Of a stretch of DNA of 64,000 nt, positions 1-9,312 are shown piece after piece. The DNA is from Bacillota bacterium (GTDB lineage: Bacteria; Bacillota; Sulfobacillia; Sulfobacillales; Sulfobacillaceae), in contig JAJYHT010000017.1 in NCBI GenBank assembly GCA_021784595.1, positions 1 through 64,000 of the forward strand. The letters run 5' to 3'. How positions within the stretch are numbered: position 1 is the stretch's first letter; each line of letters opens with the position of its first letter. Below the pieces are notes generated by a model, which was not told where the DNA came from, did not search any database, and saw only the letters and a list, made by a program, of their open reading frames with translations. Position numbers and translations under genes: made by a program.

Positions 1-2
1 CG

Positions 3-623
3 ATCTGCGAGGAGGACGCAGCAGGGCGTTGGTATTGTTGCAATGAGTGCAGAGTCCAAGCTTTCAAACTACAGGAGATTAGCGAGGAAAATCAACGATT
101 ACGGAAGATCTTAGATTGCGATCCGGTTACCGGCATACCCTCGCGGGCGCTTATGGGAGAGTTGTGGGAGCGGGTGGCTTCTACAGGAACCCCGGCGGTA
201 TTGTTTGTAGACATCGATCACTTTAAAGCGATTAATGACCGCTGGGGTCACGCGATCGGAGACCAGGTGCTGGGTATCGTCGCGCAGCGCATGGCAGGCG
301 TTCTGCGACCTCACGATGCCTGCGTGCGCTATGGTGGAGAGGAGTTTGTGTGTTTTTTGGCCGCGCTTGACATGCCTCAGGCGATGGATATCGCAGAACG
401 AATACGAGAGGCCGTATCGCGGGATCCTATTACGGGCGATGCGTGGACGGTCTTGGTGAGCGTGAGCATTGGGGTGATGCTCGGAGAGCCTCAGGGAGCT
501 AGCCTAACCCAGTTATTGGAATGCGCGGACCGAGCCCTATTCCAAGCCAAGACCCGCGGTCGCAACCAGGTGGTGATTCATGCACGGTCACCTCAAGGTG
601 GCTTGGAAAAACGCTTGTCGTGA
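3..623 (+). CDS. GGDEF diguanylate cyclase, 5'-truncated by window edge
   Basis: The frame is open from the left edge, so the true start lies outside the window. The visible part begins with a cysteine-rich stretch (ICEE, then CCNEC) resembling half of a zinc ribbon, then a short helix and a complete GGDEF domain. The signature is GGEEF (bases 333-347), which keeps the residues needed to make cyclic di-GMP from two GTP. An RPHD motif (bases 306-317) sits exactly five residues upstream, matching the RxxD inhibitory I-site, so product feedback is likely. The enzyme should be cytoplasmic. The cysteine-rich N-terminus could sense metal or redox state; that is inference. The GGDEF assignment is secure, the sensor half unknown. 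Confidence 0.9.
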   Translation: MCEEDAAGRWYCCNECRVQAFKLQEISEENQRLRKILDCDPVTGIPSRALMGELWERVASTGTPAVLFVDIDHFKAINDRWGHAIGDQVLGIVAQRMAGVLRPHDACVRYGGEEFVCFLAALDMPQAMDIAERIREAVSRDPITGDAWTVLVSVSIGVMLGEPQGASLTQLLECADRALFQAKTRGRNQVVIHARSPQGGLEKRLS

Positions 624-798
624 CAAGAATATGGTGAGAGAAGCGGCGAAGGGGCCCAATGGTCAGTTGCATGGGCATTTGTTCTTGCTGCGTTAGGTCT
701 TCATTGATGCATACCCAAACACTACGCCGCAGGCTCAGAAGAAGTTCGCAGAAACAGCGGCAGGCCACATCATTGTCGAACGGCCTTTGGCGATTCCT

Positions 799-2076
799 TT
801 AGCGTCGCAATGCCTCGGTCGCGATCAAATCTGTCAAACGTCCAATGTCTGTGCCATACGTGTGATAGGGCGCCATATTGCTCTGGGGCGGATCAGGGAA
901 TGGTGATGGATTTTCAACAAGAGATTTTGAATCTGCTTCGACCTCGATTTGCAGTTGTTGATTGAAAAGCAATTTGGCGCGCAACATGTCAAATCCATAA
1001 TCTTGGCCAACACGATCTATCTGATGGGCTAGTGCGTTGAACGTTGTGAAGTAAGATAAAAAGCGGGATGAATAGTCGCACATCGCGAATAGCCACGGAC
1101 CCCAAGTGGTCACTTCAGCTACTAGGGGATCAAAGTAAGGAGACAAGGAGGCCGGCAACTTCGCCAGCCATTTCTTCCACAAGGCGTGTGCGGCATCACC
1201 ATTAGGGGTGGAGAATATGGATAAAAACTCTTCGGCCGCTTCATATGTTTGAAGTACCTCGGGCAGGCCAAATTTGAAGAACCGTTTCTCAGTTTCGGTA
1301 AGTGGGCGAAACGAGGTATGAAGATTCCAAGTGAATAAAGTGCTCGAGGCATGGGAGAGCAAGAGATGTGTGCGAAAAGAATTCAAACCGTTCCACAATA
1401 AGGGAAAAAGGTTTTCTATCGGTACCAAGATCTGGCTATGGGGCAAATATTTCTGGACATTAGCGAAAATTTCGGATGACGGGTCAATGATGACCGACGT
1501 GATGCGCGAGGAATTTGGAAGGGCCGCTAAATATTGGGCTAAACTATCCCCTGCGTTAGGAAGATATTCCATTACCGCATGATGTTCGACATTGCTGACC
1601 AAAATGCGAGGATACAATTGATGGACAATCCTAATGCCCATAATTGCAGGCGGCTCCACGATATGTTGGAGGTCCCATGCTATCAGCATTTCGCGAAAAA
1701 TATTGCTGACGGTTTTGCCGCTTATCCCTGTCTCACGGCCAATAGCCTCAAATGTTCTAAAAAAGCTGTCATGTTGAATGGATCTGAGCAAACGTTGCGT
1801 GACGCGTCGTCCGTTGGCTATACAGTCAGGCAGAAATTTGAAAAATGTACCACAGGACTGGCAAGAATAACTATCCCCCATTAAAATCGCTACACGTTTG
1901 CCCGCTAAAGGAAGATCGACATAACGATGCACGGTTGATCCCGGCGATGGGAAGGCTTGGGACCCACACTGAGGGCAGGAGGGCAAGATTTGTGGCTCTA
2001 GAGTATATATTCGCTGGTTCTCTGTTTCGCTGTAAGCCACGGCCGTCAAGCCAGGCAAATTCAGTGCTGGATGCAT
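799..2076 (-). CDS. ISL3-family transposase homologue lacking catalytic residues
   Basis: The N-terminus has the ISL3 zinc-finger pattern: CPQCGS, then an R-x-V-DLP-x-x-G strand, then CQSCGTFF, followed by a helix-turn-helix near residues 100-130. The body aligns by pattern with the ISL3 DDE region, but key acids are lost. The early strand reads ILVSNVE where the family has an aspartate, SVIIDPSS keeps one, ILVPIENLF replaces the usual D-R-F-H, and TTFNALAHQID lacks the glutamate of the N-G-x-x-E-G motif. The frame is intact over about 425 residues. I chose the ATG after AAAGGAG rather than the one 18 bases upstream. No clear terminal inverted repeats were found. It looks like a retained, non-transposing DNA-binding derivative. 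Confidence 0.7.
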   Translation of the reverse strand: MHPALNLPGLTAVAYSETENQRIYTLEPQILPSCPQCGSQAFPSPGSTVHRYVDLPLAGKRVAILMGDSYSCQSCGTFFKFLPDCIANGRRVTQRLLRSIQHDSFFRTFEAIGRETGISGKTVSNIFREMLIAWDLQHIVEPPAIMGIRIVHQLYPRILVSNVEHHAVMEYLPNAGDSLAQYLAALPNSSRITSVIIDPSSEIFANVQKYLPHSQILVPIENLFPLLWNGLNSFRTHLLLSHASSTLFTWNLHTSFRPLTETEKRFFKFGLPEVLQTYEAAEEFLSIFSTPNGDAAHALWKKWLAKLPASLSPYFDPLVAEVTTWGPWLFAMCDYSSRFLSYFTTFNALAHQIDRVGQDYGFDMLRAKLLFNQQLQIEVEADSKSLVENPSPFPDPPQSNMAPYHTYGTDIGRLTDLIATEALRR

Positions 2077-2604
2077 GCGCGGCTCCTTTAGCATTATGTT
2101 GGCTGTTAACCGTTAAAGTGATGGGGCATTCGGTCGAAAGCAATCAGTTGGCAATCCGTAGGTATCGTACAACAAATGTTTTCACTTGTGCAAGACATAG
2201 CCGATTTCGGTCAGCCCCGGAGCATTATTGGTGGAATTGCAGGATATCCTAAGTGCAGTGTGGCAGCACAAGGGGAGGTTATGGGACTGTGGAACATTAC
2301 CTGCACCGGGAGGTGCGTCATAATTTAGTTCGCCGACGTGGGAAGCCAGGGCGCAAGGATCGTCAGGCAATAGAAGATTTGCTGTTGATAGGCGATGCCA
2401 CTGGATTGTCGATTACCGATAGCTTGGTGGAATCAACTAAAGAAACACGTCGCGATGAGGAAGGAAATGCTCGTCAGCGGTAGGCCTTGACGAAACATTT
2501 TGTGCTTCCCATTTTCAAAGCTCCTCTAGATGCGATACCATGAAGGCGTTCAGCTTTTACGGGCCGCTTACCCGCCACTCGCATCCAAAGGAGCCTACCG
2601 CGTC
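2077..2604. other. Intergenic region, no convincing gene
   Basis: This stretch separates the divergent ISL3-like gene and the DMT exporter. A 76-codon open frame (2253-2483, GTG start) is rich in charged residues but has no clear ribosome binding site and no recognisable motif. I see no RNA gene or repeat. It should contain the promoters of both neighbours. Confidence 0.4.
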
Positions 2605-3552
2605 GTGATGACCCAACTATCCCCAGCAAAAGAATGGACTCATGAGACGCCGCCTGTACCCAAACGCGGGTGGTTCAGGCGACGAGACATTTGGGGCCTC
2701 CTCGCTTTGGGTTTGGTTACCGCGATTTGGGGATACTGCAATATTCTCATTCGCCAAACAGAAGCCGTCATGGCGCCAAGTGTTTTACTGGTTTTGCGAT
2801 ATGCCTTGGTACCGGTTTTCGGTTGGCCATGGCTTTTAAGGACAAAAATTCCTCTGCAGCTATGGCTAAAAGGGTTGGGTGTGGGAATGTTTTTAGGTAC
2901 CGCGACCTGGGCCCAAGCTATGGGAATGGAAACTGTCACTGTAGATCAGGTCGCTTTCATTACCGCCCTTTACGTCATCATGGTTCCGGTGGCGATTGCG
3001 GTCATGAAGCGGCGCCGACCTTCGTGGCTTGTTCTGGCAGTAGCGCTAACCAGTCTTTTGGGGGTTGCTATTCTAATCGGCAATTTTACTTTGCATTTAG
3101 CGATGGGCACATTGTGGTCCTTTGTCGCCGCGGTATTGGCTACCGGTCAAATCATTGCGACCGCTAAAGTCTCGCGACTTATGGGCACCCTCGAACTAAC
3201 GGTAGTGGAAACCATTGGCGCAACGCTCACGCTGGCTCTAGGGCTCGCACTGCAAGCAGCGTATCATCCAGATGTGTTGCGGGGTTTTGGAGATTGGTCA
3301 TGGGTTACTTGGGGGCGCCTCGGATTTTTGGGCCTCTTGGGAACACTAGTGGCCTGTTGGCTCCAGATCTGGGGACAGTCCAAGATCAGCGCTTCGGAAG
3401 CGGCCCTGGCTTTTAATGTGGAGCCGGTGTGGACCGCTGTATTTGCTTGGAGCATACTGCGTCAGACCCTGGGTTGGGTGCAAATGACAGGAGCTTTATT
3501 AATTCTGGGAAGCATTACGGTTTTGGCCCGCAAGCCTGATCAGGACGACTAA
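2605..3552 (+). CDS. DMT-superfamily (EamA) transporter
   Basis: The protein has about ten hydrophobic segments arranged as two EamA repeats. The first starts at the A-I-W-G-Y motif after a basic cytoplasmic N-terminus. The second holds the typical late motif in which E-P-V precedes a W-T-A-type helix. Such proteins export or import small metabolites (amino acids, nucleotide sugars, drugs); the substrate cannot be read from the sequence. AAAGGAG lies 11 bases before a GTG that is followed at once by ATG, so either codon may start translation; an upstream in-frame ATG at 2530 has no comparable site. The gene stands alone and ends at a bidirectional terminator. Confidence 0.85.
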   Translation: MMTQLSPAKEWTHETPPVPKRGWFRRRDIWGLLALGLVTAIWGYCNILIRQTEAVMAPSVLLVLRYALVPVFGWPWLLRTKIPLQLWLKGLGVGMFLGTATWAQAMGMETVTVDQVAFITALYVIMVPVAIAVMKRRRPSWLVLAVALTSLLGVAILIGNFTLHLAMGTLWSFVAAVLATGQIIATAKVSRLMGTLELTVVETIGATLTLALGLALQAAYHPDVLRGFGDWSWVTWGRLGFLGLLGTLVACWLQIWGQSKISASEAALAFNVEPVWTAVFAWSILRQTLGWVQMTGALLILGSITVLARKPDQDD

Positions 3553-3600
3553 CCGAACCAGGACAGGCAGGGTGACTCAGGGCGGGTTGCTATGCGCAAT

Positions 3601-3636
3601 AAAGGTGGCATCGACTTCTTCATCGATGCCACCTTT
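3601..3636. terminator. Bidirectional terminator
   Basis: A perfect 14-bp inverted repeat (AAAGGTGGCATCGA and its complement, 8-base loop) lies between two convergent genes. The A-rich start and T-rich end give it a terminator form on both strands. Confidence 0.85.
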
Positions 3637-3665
3637 GGCGTATTGGTTTGGTGCTCGTTCTCCAC

Positions 3666-5393
3666 TCAGTTGGAAATGGTCCAATAGTTAGGATACAAAA
3701 AGGTGGTAATCGGATTGTACGTCTGTACAGTTCCGTGCAAATTGGCCGAATGCTCGTTAAAGATTGGCGTATAAGGAAGCCATAGCACGGGCAGTTGATG
3801 TGCGGCATAGGACAAATACTGGTCCAGGGCTGAGGTTATCTGAGCCGGGGTGCCGGGAGCATAGGAATTTTTGATCAAGGTGTCCATGTTGGGATTATTG
3901 TAGCCGCCCTGGTTGGCCCCAGCATTGGTGAGATAGAAGCTCCCACCAGTGGGATAGTAGTCTGGTTCATAGGTCCAACTGGGCGTACCCCAAAATGCCA
4001 TGTTCCATTTTGTGGGATCCGACTGTTGGGCGGTACTTAACACTTGGTCGAAGGGCCCCGATTGCAGGTTGATGACAATACCTTCTTGGGCCCAGTCCTG
4101 CTTAATCAACTGGACAATGTTAGCGGAACTTTGGCTGCCGGAAATATAGAGCAAGGTAAACTCCAACTTCACGCCCTTTTTCGTCATGACTCCATTTTGC
4201 AGCTGCCATCCGTGGTCCTCTAAAATCTGTTTGCCTTGAGCCGGATTGAAAGGATAGATGACTTGCTTTAACGACGTGTCATAAAACACCGTTTTTGGTC
4301 GTGATGGAATCGGATCATTTTCCGAGACGCCATATCCATGGAAAAATGCCTGCACTATGGCGGGCTGGTCAATACCCATTTCCATGGCTTGGCGTACGTA
4401 CAGATTTTGAAAGACGGGGCCGAGTCCACCTGGCGCAGCACTATTATAGTCGGGCTGTAAAAACGTGAACCCAAATTCGTAGGGCGTTGTCATACGGTCA
4501 CCGGTCAGTTGAGTCCGCGCTTTCCATTCCGAGGTGGGCAGATACCCAACATTGATGGTGCCGTTGCGCAAGCCTAAAAACTCGGAAGAGGGTGAGGTTT
4601 CGTATTGAAAAATGACCTTTTTCAGTGTCGATTTGTGGCCATCGTAGTTGGGGTTGGGAACAAACGACCAATAATCATTAGGCACCATGTGGCTAAAACG
4701 ATAGGGCCCGTCGACCACATTGAAGGCCGCATTGCCCGGTGAATTGGCTACCGATTGAATAAAGCGCAATTCTTGCAGCATGTTGTGCGGGTAGCGATTC
4801 CATACAAATGAAGGAACTGGCACAATTTGCGCAAGACCGTTGTGGATAAACCAATTGGGGTTGGATGGCGTGTTGAGTGTCACCACCACAGTGTCCGATC
4901 CTTGGGCCACAACACTAGTCCAGCGAGTCGGGATGCCGCCTGAGCCTGCGCCGCCATATCCCCAAGGTAGATTAGCGGCTCCAGTACTCGTCGCTTGAAG
5001 AATATCCCAGGTAAACACAACATCCTGAGCGGTGACAGGTTGGCCATTTGACCAATGCCACTTTTTATTGAGGGTGATGACGTAACGGGTGCCGGTGCTG
5101 TTAGCGGTAACACTTTGGGCTAGTGACCGATGATAGTCGATGCCATCAGTTTTCGAAATGTGAATCAGGGGAACGTACATCATGACATTCATTTGGAAGT
5201 TGGAATCTCCATAATCGGCGCTCGAGATGACCGGGAACCACCAGTTGGGCGAGGTTTGCGCTGCAAGCGCGATGACCGCCTGTTGAGCGGGGGACGGGGC
5301 CGAGGGCGTTGCCGATGAGCCACACCCGGCCAGAATGCTACTACTCAAACCCAAGCTTGCCAAAGCAAGCAAAGACCGGGATATGCGATGCAT
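3666..5393 (-). CDS. ABC transporter peptide-binding lipoprotein (SBP family 5)
   Basis: The 575-residue protein starts with a lipoprotein signal peptide whose lipobox is I-L-A-G-C at about residues 20-24, so it should be anchored on the outside of the membrane. The rest is a family 5 solute-binding protein (oligopeptide, dipeptide or nickel type): the W-x-W-S-N-G-Q-P-V-T-A-x-D-V motif near residue 115 is the family signature. It would capture oligopeptides for an ABC permease. No permease or ATPase gene is adjacent, so it is an orphan receptor or shares a transporter encoded elsewhere. ATG is preceded by AGGAGGAAT. Confidence 0.9.
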   Translation of the reverse strand: MHRISRSLLALASLGLSSSILAGCGSSATPSAPSPAQQAVIALAAQTSPNWWFPVISSADYGDSNFQMNVMMYVPLIHISKTDGIDYHRSLAQSVTANSTGTRYVITLNKKWHWSNGQPVTAQDVVFTWDILQATSTGAANLPWGYGGAGSGGIPTRWTSVVAQGSDTVVVTLNTPSNPNWFIHNGLAQIVPVPSFVWNRYPHNMLQELRFIQSVANSPGNAAFNVVDGPYRFSHMVPNDYWSFVPNPNYDGHKSTLKKVIFQYETSPSSEFLGLRNGTINVGYLPTSEWKARTQLTGDRMTTPYEFGFTFLQPDYNSAAPGGLGPVFQNLYVRQAMEMGIDQPAIVQAFFHGYGVSENDPIPSRPKTVFYDTSLKQVIYPFNPAQGKQILEDHGWQLQNGVMTKKGVKLEFTLLYISGSQSSANIVQLIKQDWAQEGIVINLQSGPFDQVLSTAQQSDPTKWNMAFWGTPSWTYEPDYYPTGGSFYLTNAGANQGGYNNPNMDTLIKNSYAPGTPAQITSALDQYLSYAAHQLPVLWLPYTPIFNEHSANLHGTVQTYNPITTFLYPNYWTISN

Positions 5394-5625
5394 GGAAAGT
5401 ATTCCTCCTGTAAAATCTTTATTTGGACATCAAACTCCATAATTCGACAAAGTGACGGGATTATCCTTCTGATGCAAAACCGGATTTTTGGACATCGAGC
5501 CATGATGCCTTAGGGTGCCGTGATGTTCTAGTCGTTTGCCTTGGGCTGTGGAAATCCACTAAAGGACAACATGCAAGCAATTCAGCAAAGGTGAGGGTGC
5601 CAGGTAAATTGTCATAACATTAACG

Positions 5626-5655
5626 TTGACGTAAAATATATACAGTGCCTACAAT
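5626..5655 (+). promoter_or_regulatory. Promoter of the MerR/MFS operon, MerR-type long spacer
   Basis: TTGACG and TACAAT are separated by 18 bases. The spacer contains the partial dyad GTAAAATATATAC. MerR-family activators typically bind a dyad inside an overlong spacer and untwist it, so autoregulation of the downstream merR gene is plausible. The promoter is seen in the sequence; its regulation is inferred. Confidence 0.6.
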
Positions 5656-5705
5656 ATTGGCACGGCAGAGATTTTTGGCGTGTGAACATAACGTGGGAGG
5701 GTCCT

Positions 5706-6182
5706 ATGGCTGACGAGCAACTCTTGCATATTGGTGAATTGGCGGCAGAGTGCCAAACGACGACTCGGACACTGCGCTATTACGAGGCGCTAGGATTGAT
5801 CGGCCCCCCGTTGCGTGCACGCGGCCAAGGCAGTTTTCGGCTTTATCGGGCGGAGACCATCGGGAGAATTCGCCAAATTCAAGAGCTCAAAGACTTATTG
5901 GGATGGTCTTTGGATGATATTCGAATGCACTTTCAAGTGGAGGATGAGGCTAAAAGACTGCGCGAAGCCTTTCATCGCACCACGTCAATTATCGAGAAGA
6001 AACAAATTTTATCCGAGGCCCAGAAGTTCGCTGAACGGCAGCGTCAAATGATCGCCGAACGCCAAATACGGTTGGCGGCAATGGATGAAGAATTGCGTCT
6101 CAAACTGGACCGCTATAAGGAAATCGAAGCATCACTGAATCAAGCCGATGCAGGGTACGGGTTGAAGGAGAGGTCTAGATGA
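5706..6182 (+). CDS. MerR-family transcriptional regulator
   Basis: The N-terminus has the MerR winged-helix signature: H-I-G-E-L-A at residues 7-12, then T-R-T-L-R-Y-Y-E and G-L-I. A long helical coiled coil for dimerisation follows. The C-terminal part is short and has no cysteine cluster, so a drug or another organic ligand is more likely than a metal. I preferred the ATG after GGGAGGG; a start 24 bases upstream is less well placed. The stop codon overlaps the start of the MFS exporter (ATGA), so the two are co-transcribed, and the regulator probably controls that exporter. Confidence 0.9.
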   Translation: MADEQLLHIGELAAECQTTTRTLRYYEALGLIGPPLRARGQGSFRLYRAETIGRIRQIQELKDLLGWSLDDIRMHFQVEDEAKRLREAFHRTTSIIEKKQILSEAQKFAERQRQMIAERQIRLAAMDEELRLKLDRYKEIEASLNQADAGYGLKERSR

Positions 6183-7813
6183 GCGAATCACGCAAATGGT
6201 GGGTCTTATCGGTTACAAGTTTGGGAGCGTTGCTTTCGGCACTCAATTTTAGCACCTTGATTATTGCCCTACCCGATTTAATCCGCTCACTCCATGCGTC
6301 GTTGCTCCAAGCCATGTGGATCATGATGGCCTACATGGTGGCACAGACCGTCATGGTATTGATGGCGGGAAGCTTGGCGGATCGTTTTGGGCGACGCCGG
6401 CTCTATTTGTTTGGCATGGCCTTTTTTACTATTTTGTCATTGGCTGCGGGGTTTGCCAGTTCAGCGCCTGTCTTAATTGTTTTGCGTGTTTTCCAGGGCA
6501 TTGGGGGCGCGATGGTGATGGCCAACAGCACGGCGATTGTAGCCGATGCTTTCCCTCATCGAGAATTAGGAAGAGCTCTAGGCGTGAATGTGATGGTGGT
6601 CGCTGTAGGACAGATTTTGGGTCCGGTGTTAGGAGGATGGTTGACCACCGAATATGGATGGCAGTGGACTTTTTGGTTTAATGTCCCGTTTGGGATTGTT
6701 GCCGTGGGCTGGGGCTTGTGGATTCTGGGCTTGAAGACCACTGTGGCAGCCAGCGGAAAGCGCATCGATTATGGGGGCATTGTTTCATATTTGTTTTTCA
6801 TTACAGGTTTGTTGATGGCTTTGACGTGGGGGGCTGTAGAGTCATGGAACACTATGGTGGTGTACCTCGGCGCTGGCGTATTTGTCATCGCTTTGCCGCT
6901 ATTTGTGTGGGCGGAAAACACGAATGCGGAACCATTATTGCATTTGCGGCTGTTCCGTGACCGCGTCTTTGGGCTCGGAAATTTGTCGGCCACGCTCAAC
7001 GCGATTGCCAGGATGTCCATAATGTTTTTGTTGATATTTTACTTTCAGGGAGCCAAGGGCGATTCGGCCTTGACGGCTGGCATTTTATCCACTCCGTTGG
7101 CTATTGGCATGTTGATTTTCTCTCCGGTTGGTGGATGGATCTCTGATCGATTTGGGGCGACATTGCCGGCGACCCTGGGCATTGTCTTGTCCATGGTGGG
7201 ATTAATTGGGCTTGCCCTCGACACGCATTTGACGACCCCATATTGGAGACTGGCCATGTGGATGTCAGTGGCTGGCATCGGATCCGGTCTGTTTAATTCG
7301 CCTAATACCAGCAGCATTATGAATGCTGCGGGGTTGAAGCATCGTGGAGAGGCTTCGGGGATCCGTTCTTTAACCACAAACACCGGTATGCTGATTTCCA
7401 TCGCATTCTCGCTGGTTTTGGTGACGTCGAGCATTCCTCGCAACGCCATGCTGTCAATTTTCGCAGGCACCGTACAAGGCTTGCATGGAGCAGCGCAAAT
7501 GGCGTCCTTGCATGGATTTGTCCATGGGCTGCACATCGCATTTTGGACCATGGCAGGCATTTCCCTAGTGGCTGCGGTGTTGTCCGGTATGCGCGGCGGG
7601 CAACAATCCCAGCCTTCAGCATCAACGCAAGATCCAGTGGCCGACATGTCTGTGGAGGCGCAAGTGACAAAGCCGGTAAAGGAGATAGCGCGTGGGAATG
7701 AATGCCAGACCGATAGGGCGATGGAATCCAGTGCAAAGACGGAATCGCGTACCGCAGTCGAGGATGCTCAGTCGCGCCGTTCGGCTACCCGTGAAACGGG
7801 GACCGAAAGGTGA
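6179..7813 (+). CDS. MFS multidrug exporter, DHA2 (EmrB/QacA) type
   Basis: The protein is about 544 residues with roughly 14 membrane segments, the size and topology of the 14-spanner DHA2 drug:H+ antiporters. Motif A is visible after helix 2 as G-S-L-A-D-R-F-G-R-R, and motif C-like G-P-V-L-G-G-W lies in helix 5. The last ~70 residues are hydrophilic and rich in Q, T and E. It overlaps the MerR regulator by four bases. Its 3' end overlaps the convergent DUF2231 gene by 29 bases. The substrate is unknown. Confidence 0.9.
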   Translation: MSESRKWWVLSVTSLGALLSALNFSTLIIALPDLIRSLHASLLQAMWIMMAYMVAQTVMVLMAGSLADRFGRRRLYLFGMAFFTILSLAAGFASSAPVLIVLRVFQGIGGAMVMANSTAIVADAFPHRELGRALGVNVMVVAVGQILGPVLGGWLTTEYGWQWTFWFNVPFGIVAVGWGLWILGLKTTVAASGKRIDYGGIVSYLFFITGLLMALTWGAVESWNTMVVYLGAGVFVIALPLFVWAENTNAEPLLHLRLFRDRVFGLGNLSATLNAIARMSIMFLLIFYFQGAKGDSALTAGILSTPLAIGMLIFSPVGGWISDRFGATLPATLGIVLSMVGLIGLALDTHLTTPYWRLAMWMSVAGIGSGLFNSPNTSSIMNAAGLKHRGEASGIRSLTTNTGMLISIAFSLVLVTSSIPRNAMLSIFAGTVQGLHGAAQMASLHGFVHGLHIAFWTMAGISLVAAVLSGMRGGQQSQPSASTQDPVADMSVEAQVTKPVKEIARGNECQTDRAMESSAKTESRTAVEDAQSRRSATRETGTER

Positions 7814-8348
7814 CATGGTGAACGCCAACACCATACTGAAAGACCATGGTGCCTCCGACGGCTCCGGTCATGCTGACCATGATTACAGCAGCTATTAAAA
7901 GCAACAGTGAAAGGCCAGTAGATCGCCCATGGCCGGTGTGGGCAAAAGACCATCCTCGACTCCGGTATGAGTGAGGATAGCGGGCGATAAGGCGGGAAGC
8001 TAACGCTGCAATGGCCAAGATGGCACTAAATACCGCATATTCCTGATGCACACCCAGTAAGTGATTGGTTACCGGAGTCCAGCGAACATACTGTTCTGCA
8101 ATCACTCCCGCTGCCGCGGCCGCCACACCGGCAATGAAGCCTAGCACCAATAGCCAAAAACTGGCTTGATCATAGAAATGATCCGGCTGTTGCACGATAT
8201 GGCCTATAATATCGACCAACAGAGCTACGTAGAACAGTGCAATAACGAAATGAACCACCATAGGATGGACAGTGGAAGGCAAAATCCTCAAGCCAATCGC
8301 GATCCATGCATTTAACAAACTTGAGTATATTTGATGAATAAAGCCCAT
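7785..8348 (-). CDS. DUF2231 membrane protein
   Basis: An integral membrane protein of about 187 residues with four main hydrophobic segments. The H-P-M-V-V-H-F motif near residue 28, followed by a run of helices and a second conserved histidine region (H-L-L-G-V-H-Q-E-Y), is typical of DUF2231, a family often found with redox or haem proteins. The function is unknown. It is convergent with and slightly overlaps the MFS exporter gene. The ribosome binding site (AGGAGTG) is about 15 bases from the ATG, which is long. Confidence 0.75.
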   Translation of the reverse strand: MGFIHQIYSSLLNAWIAIGLRILPSTVHPMVVHFVIALFYVALLVDIIGHIVQQPDHFYDQASFWLLVLGFIAGVAAAAAGVIAEQYVRWTPVTNHLLGVHQEYAVFSAILAIAALASRLIARYPHSYRSRGWSFAHTGHGRSTGLSLLLLIAAVIMVSMTGAVGGTMVFQYGVGVHHVTFRSPFHG

Positions 8349-8566
8349 TGTAGTTGGTTGACACTCCTTTCAGGCGCAATTGCTGTGCTCGTCAGAACCT
8401 AGTTTGTTCATCATAGCACATCAGAAAAGAGGCCCGAGGCGTAGACTGCGGCAAATAATCAAATGCTGCGGGAGATGTACGCTTAAGCCTGGTGTCGATT
8501 TCGTTATAATGAATTGATTGCACAATAAGGTAAAATGATCGCAATAGATGTCGGGAGGGTGTTTGG

Positions 8567-9205
8567 ATGTTTATTCCCGTTCTGCCAAACATATGGCGAT
8601 GGACAACGCCCGATCCGGAAGATGATTGGGTCATGGTAGGCCATTTGCTACAGCAAGATCATCAAATCACATTAGTGGATCCTCCCGTGGTATCGGGTTT
8701 GCTGGATGCATTGAAAGCACTCGGGCCGGTGACCGCTATAGTACTCACCACACATGACCATACGCGCGGGGCTCGATATCTCCACGAGCGATTGGGATGT
8801 CCGGTGTATGTGCCGGAGCAAGCCAATCGCGACCACATACGGCATGCAGGATTGCGCGAGGTCACATGGTACAGCGAAGATTCGCCGCTGCCAGGGAACC
8901 TTAAAGCTCATCGTTGTCGTGTAACGCTGCCTATGTGGCAGGACCCAGAACTGCCTTATTTGGACGAAATGATGTTAGTGACGCAACAGCACGCGGTAAT
9001 CACGGGAGATATTGTTATGGGCAATCCTGGGGGCGGCATTTATGGATGTCCTGAAGGATTTAATGATCCGGCCGATCCAGCCAAAGTGACGGCTGCGCTT
9101 AAGACGTTTCGGGCCGTTTTGCCCATTCATAGCAACACGTTATTGGCTGGACATGGGCAAGACCTGGTTGGCAATTTGCGCCAATCCTTATCGCTGCGTG
9201 ATTAG
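8567..9205 (+). CDS. Metallo-beta-lactamase-fold protein, divergent metal site
   Basis: The fold is indicated by T-T-H-D-H-T-R-G at about residues 62-69, by the buried aspartate in V-I-T-G-D-I-V, and by a late G-H-G. The usual H-x-H-x-D-H is changed: the second pair D-H is replaced by T-R, so the second metal site is probably incomplete. At 212 residues it is a single-domain member like many uncharacterised hydrolases. ATG is well supported by GGGAGGG. No operon partner is obvious, although a membrane protein follows about 100 bases later. Confidence 0.75.
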   Translation: MFIPVLPNIWRWTTPDPEDDWVMVGHLLQQDHQITLVDPPVVSGLLDALKALGPVTAIVLTTHDHTRGARYLHERLGCPVYVPEQANRDHIRHAGLREVTWYSEDSPLPGNLKAHRCRVTLPMWQDPELPYLDEMMLVTQQHAVITGDIVMGNPGGGIYGCPEGFNDPADPAKVTAALKTFRAVLPIHSNTLLAGHGQDLVGNLRQSLSLRD

Positions 9206-9312
9206 ATGGGCTGATTTTGGTCCACGACCCTGCCCATTGAACTCGGCATCCTCAATGATGGTTTGTCTAAAATAGACAATTTGATGGCCATGGCCAGAAG
9301 TTTTGGGGTGAT

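Noticed and set aside
2253-2483. 76-codon GTG frame upstream of the DMT gene
   Set aside because: No ribosome binding site and no recognisable motif, in a region where frames are open by chance.
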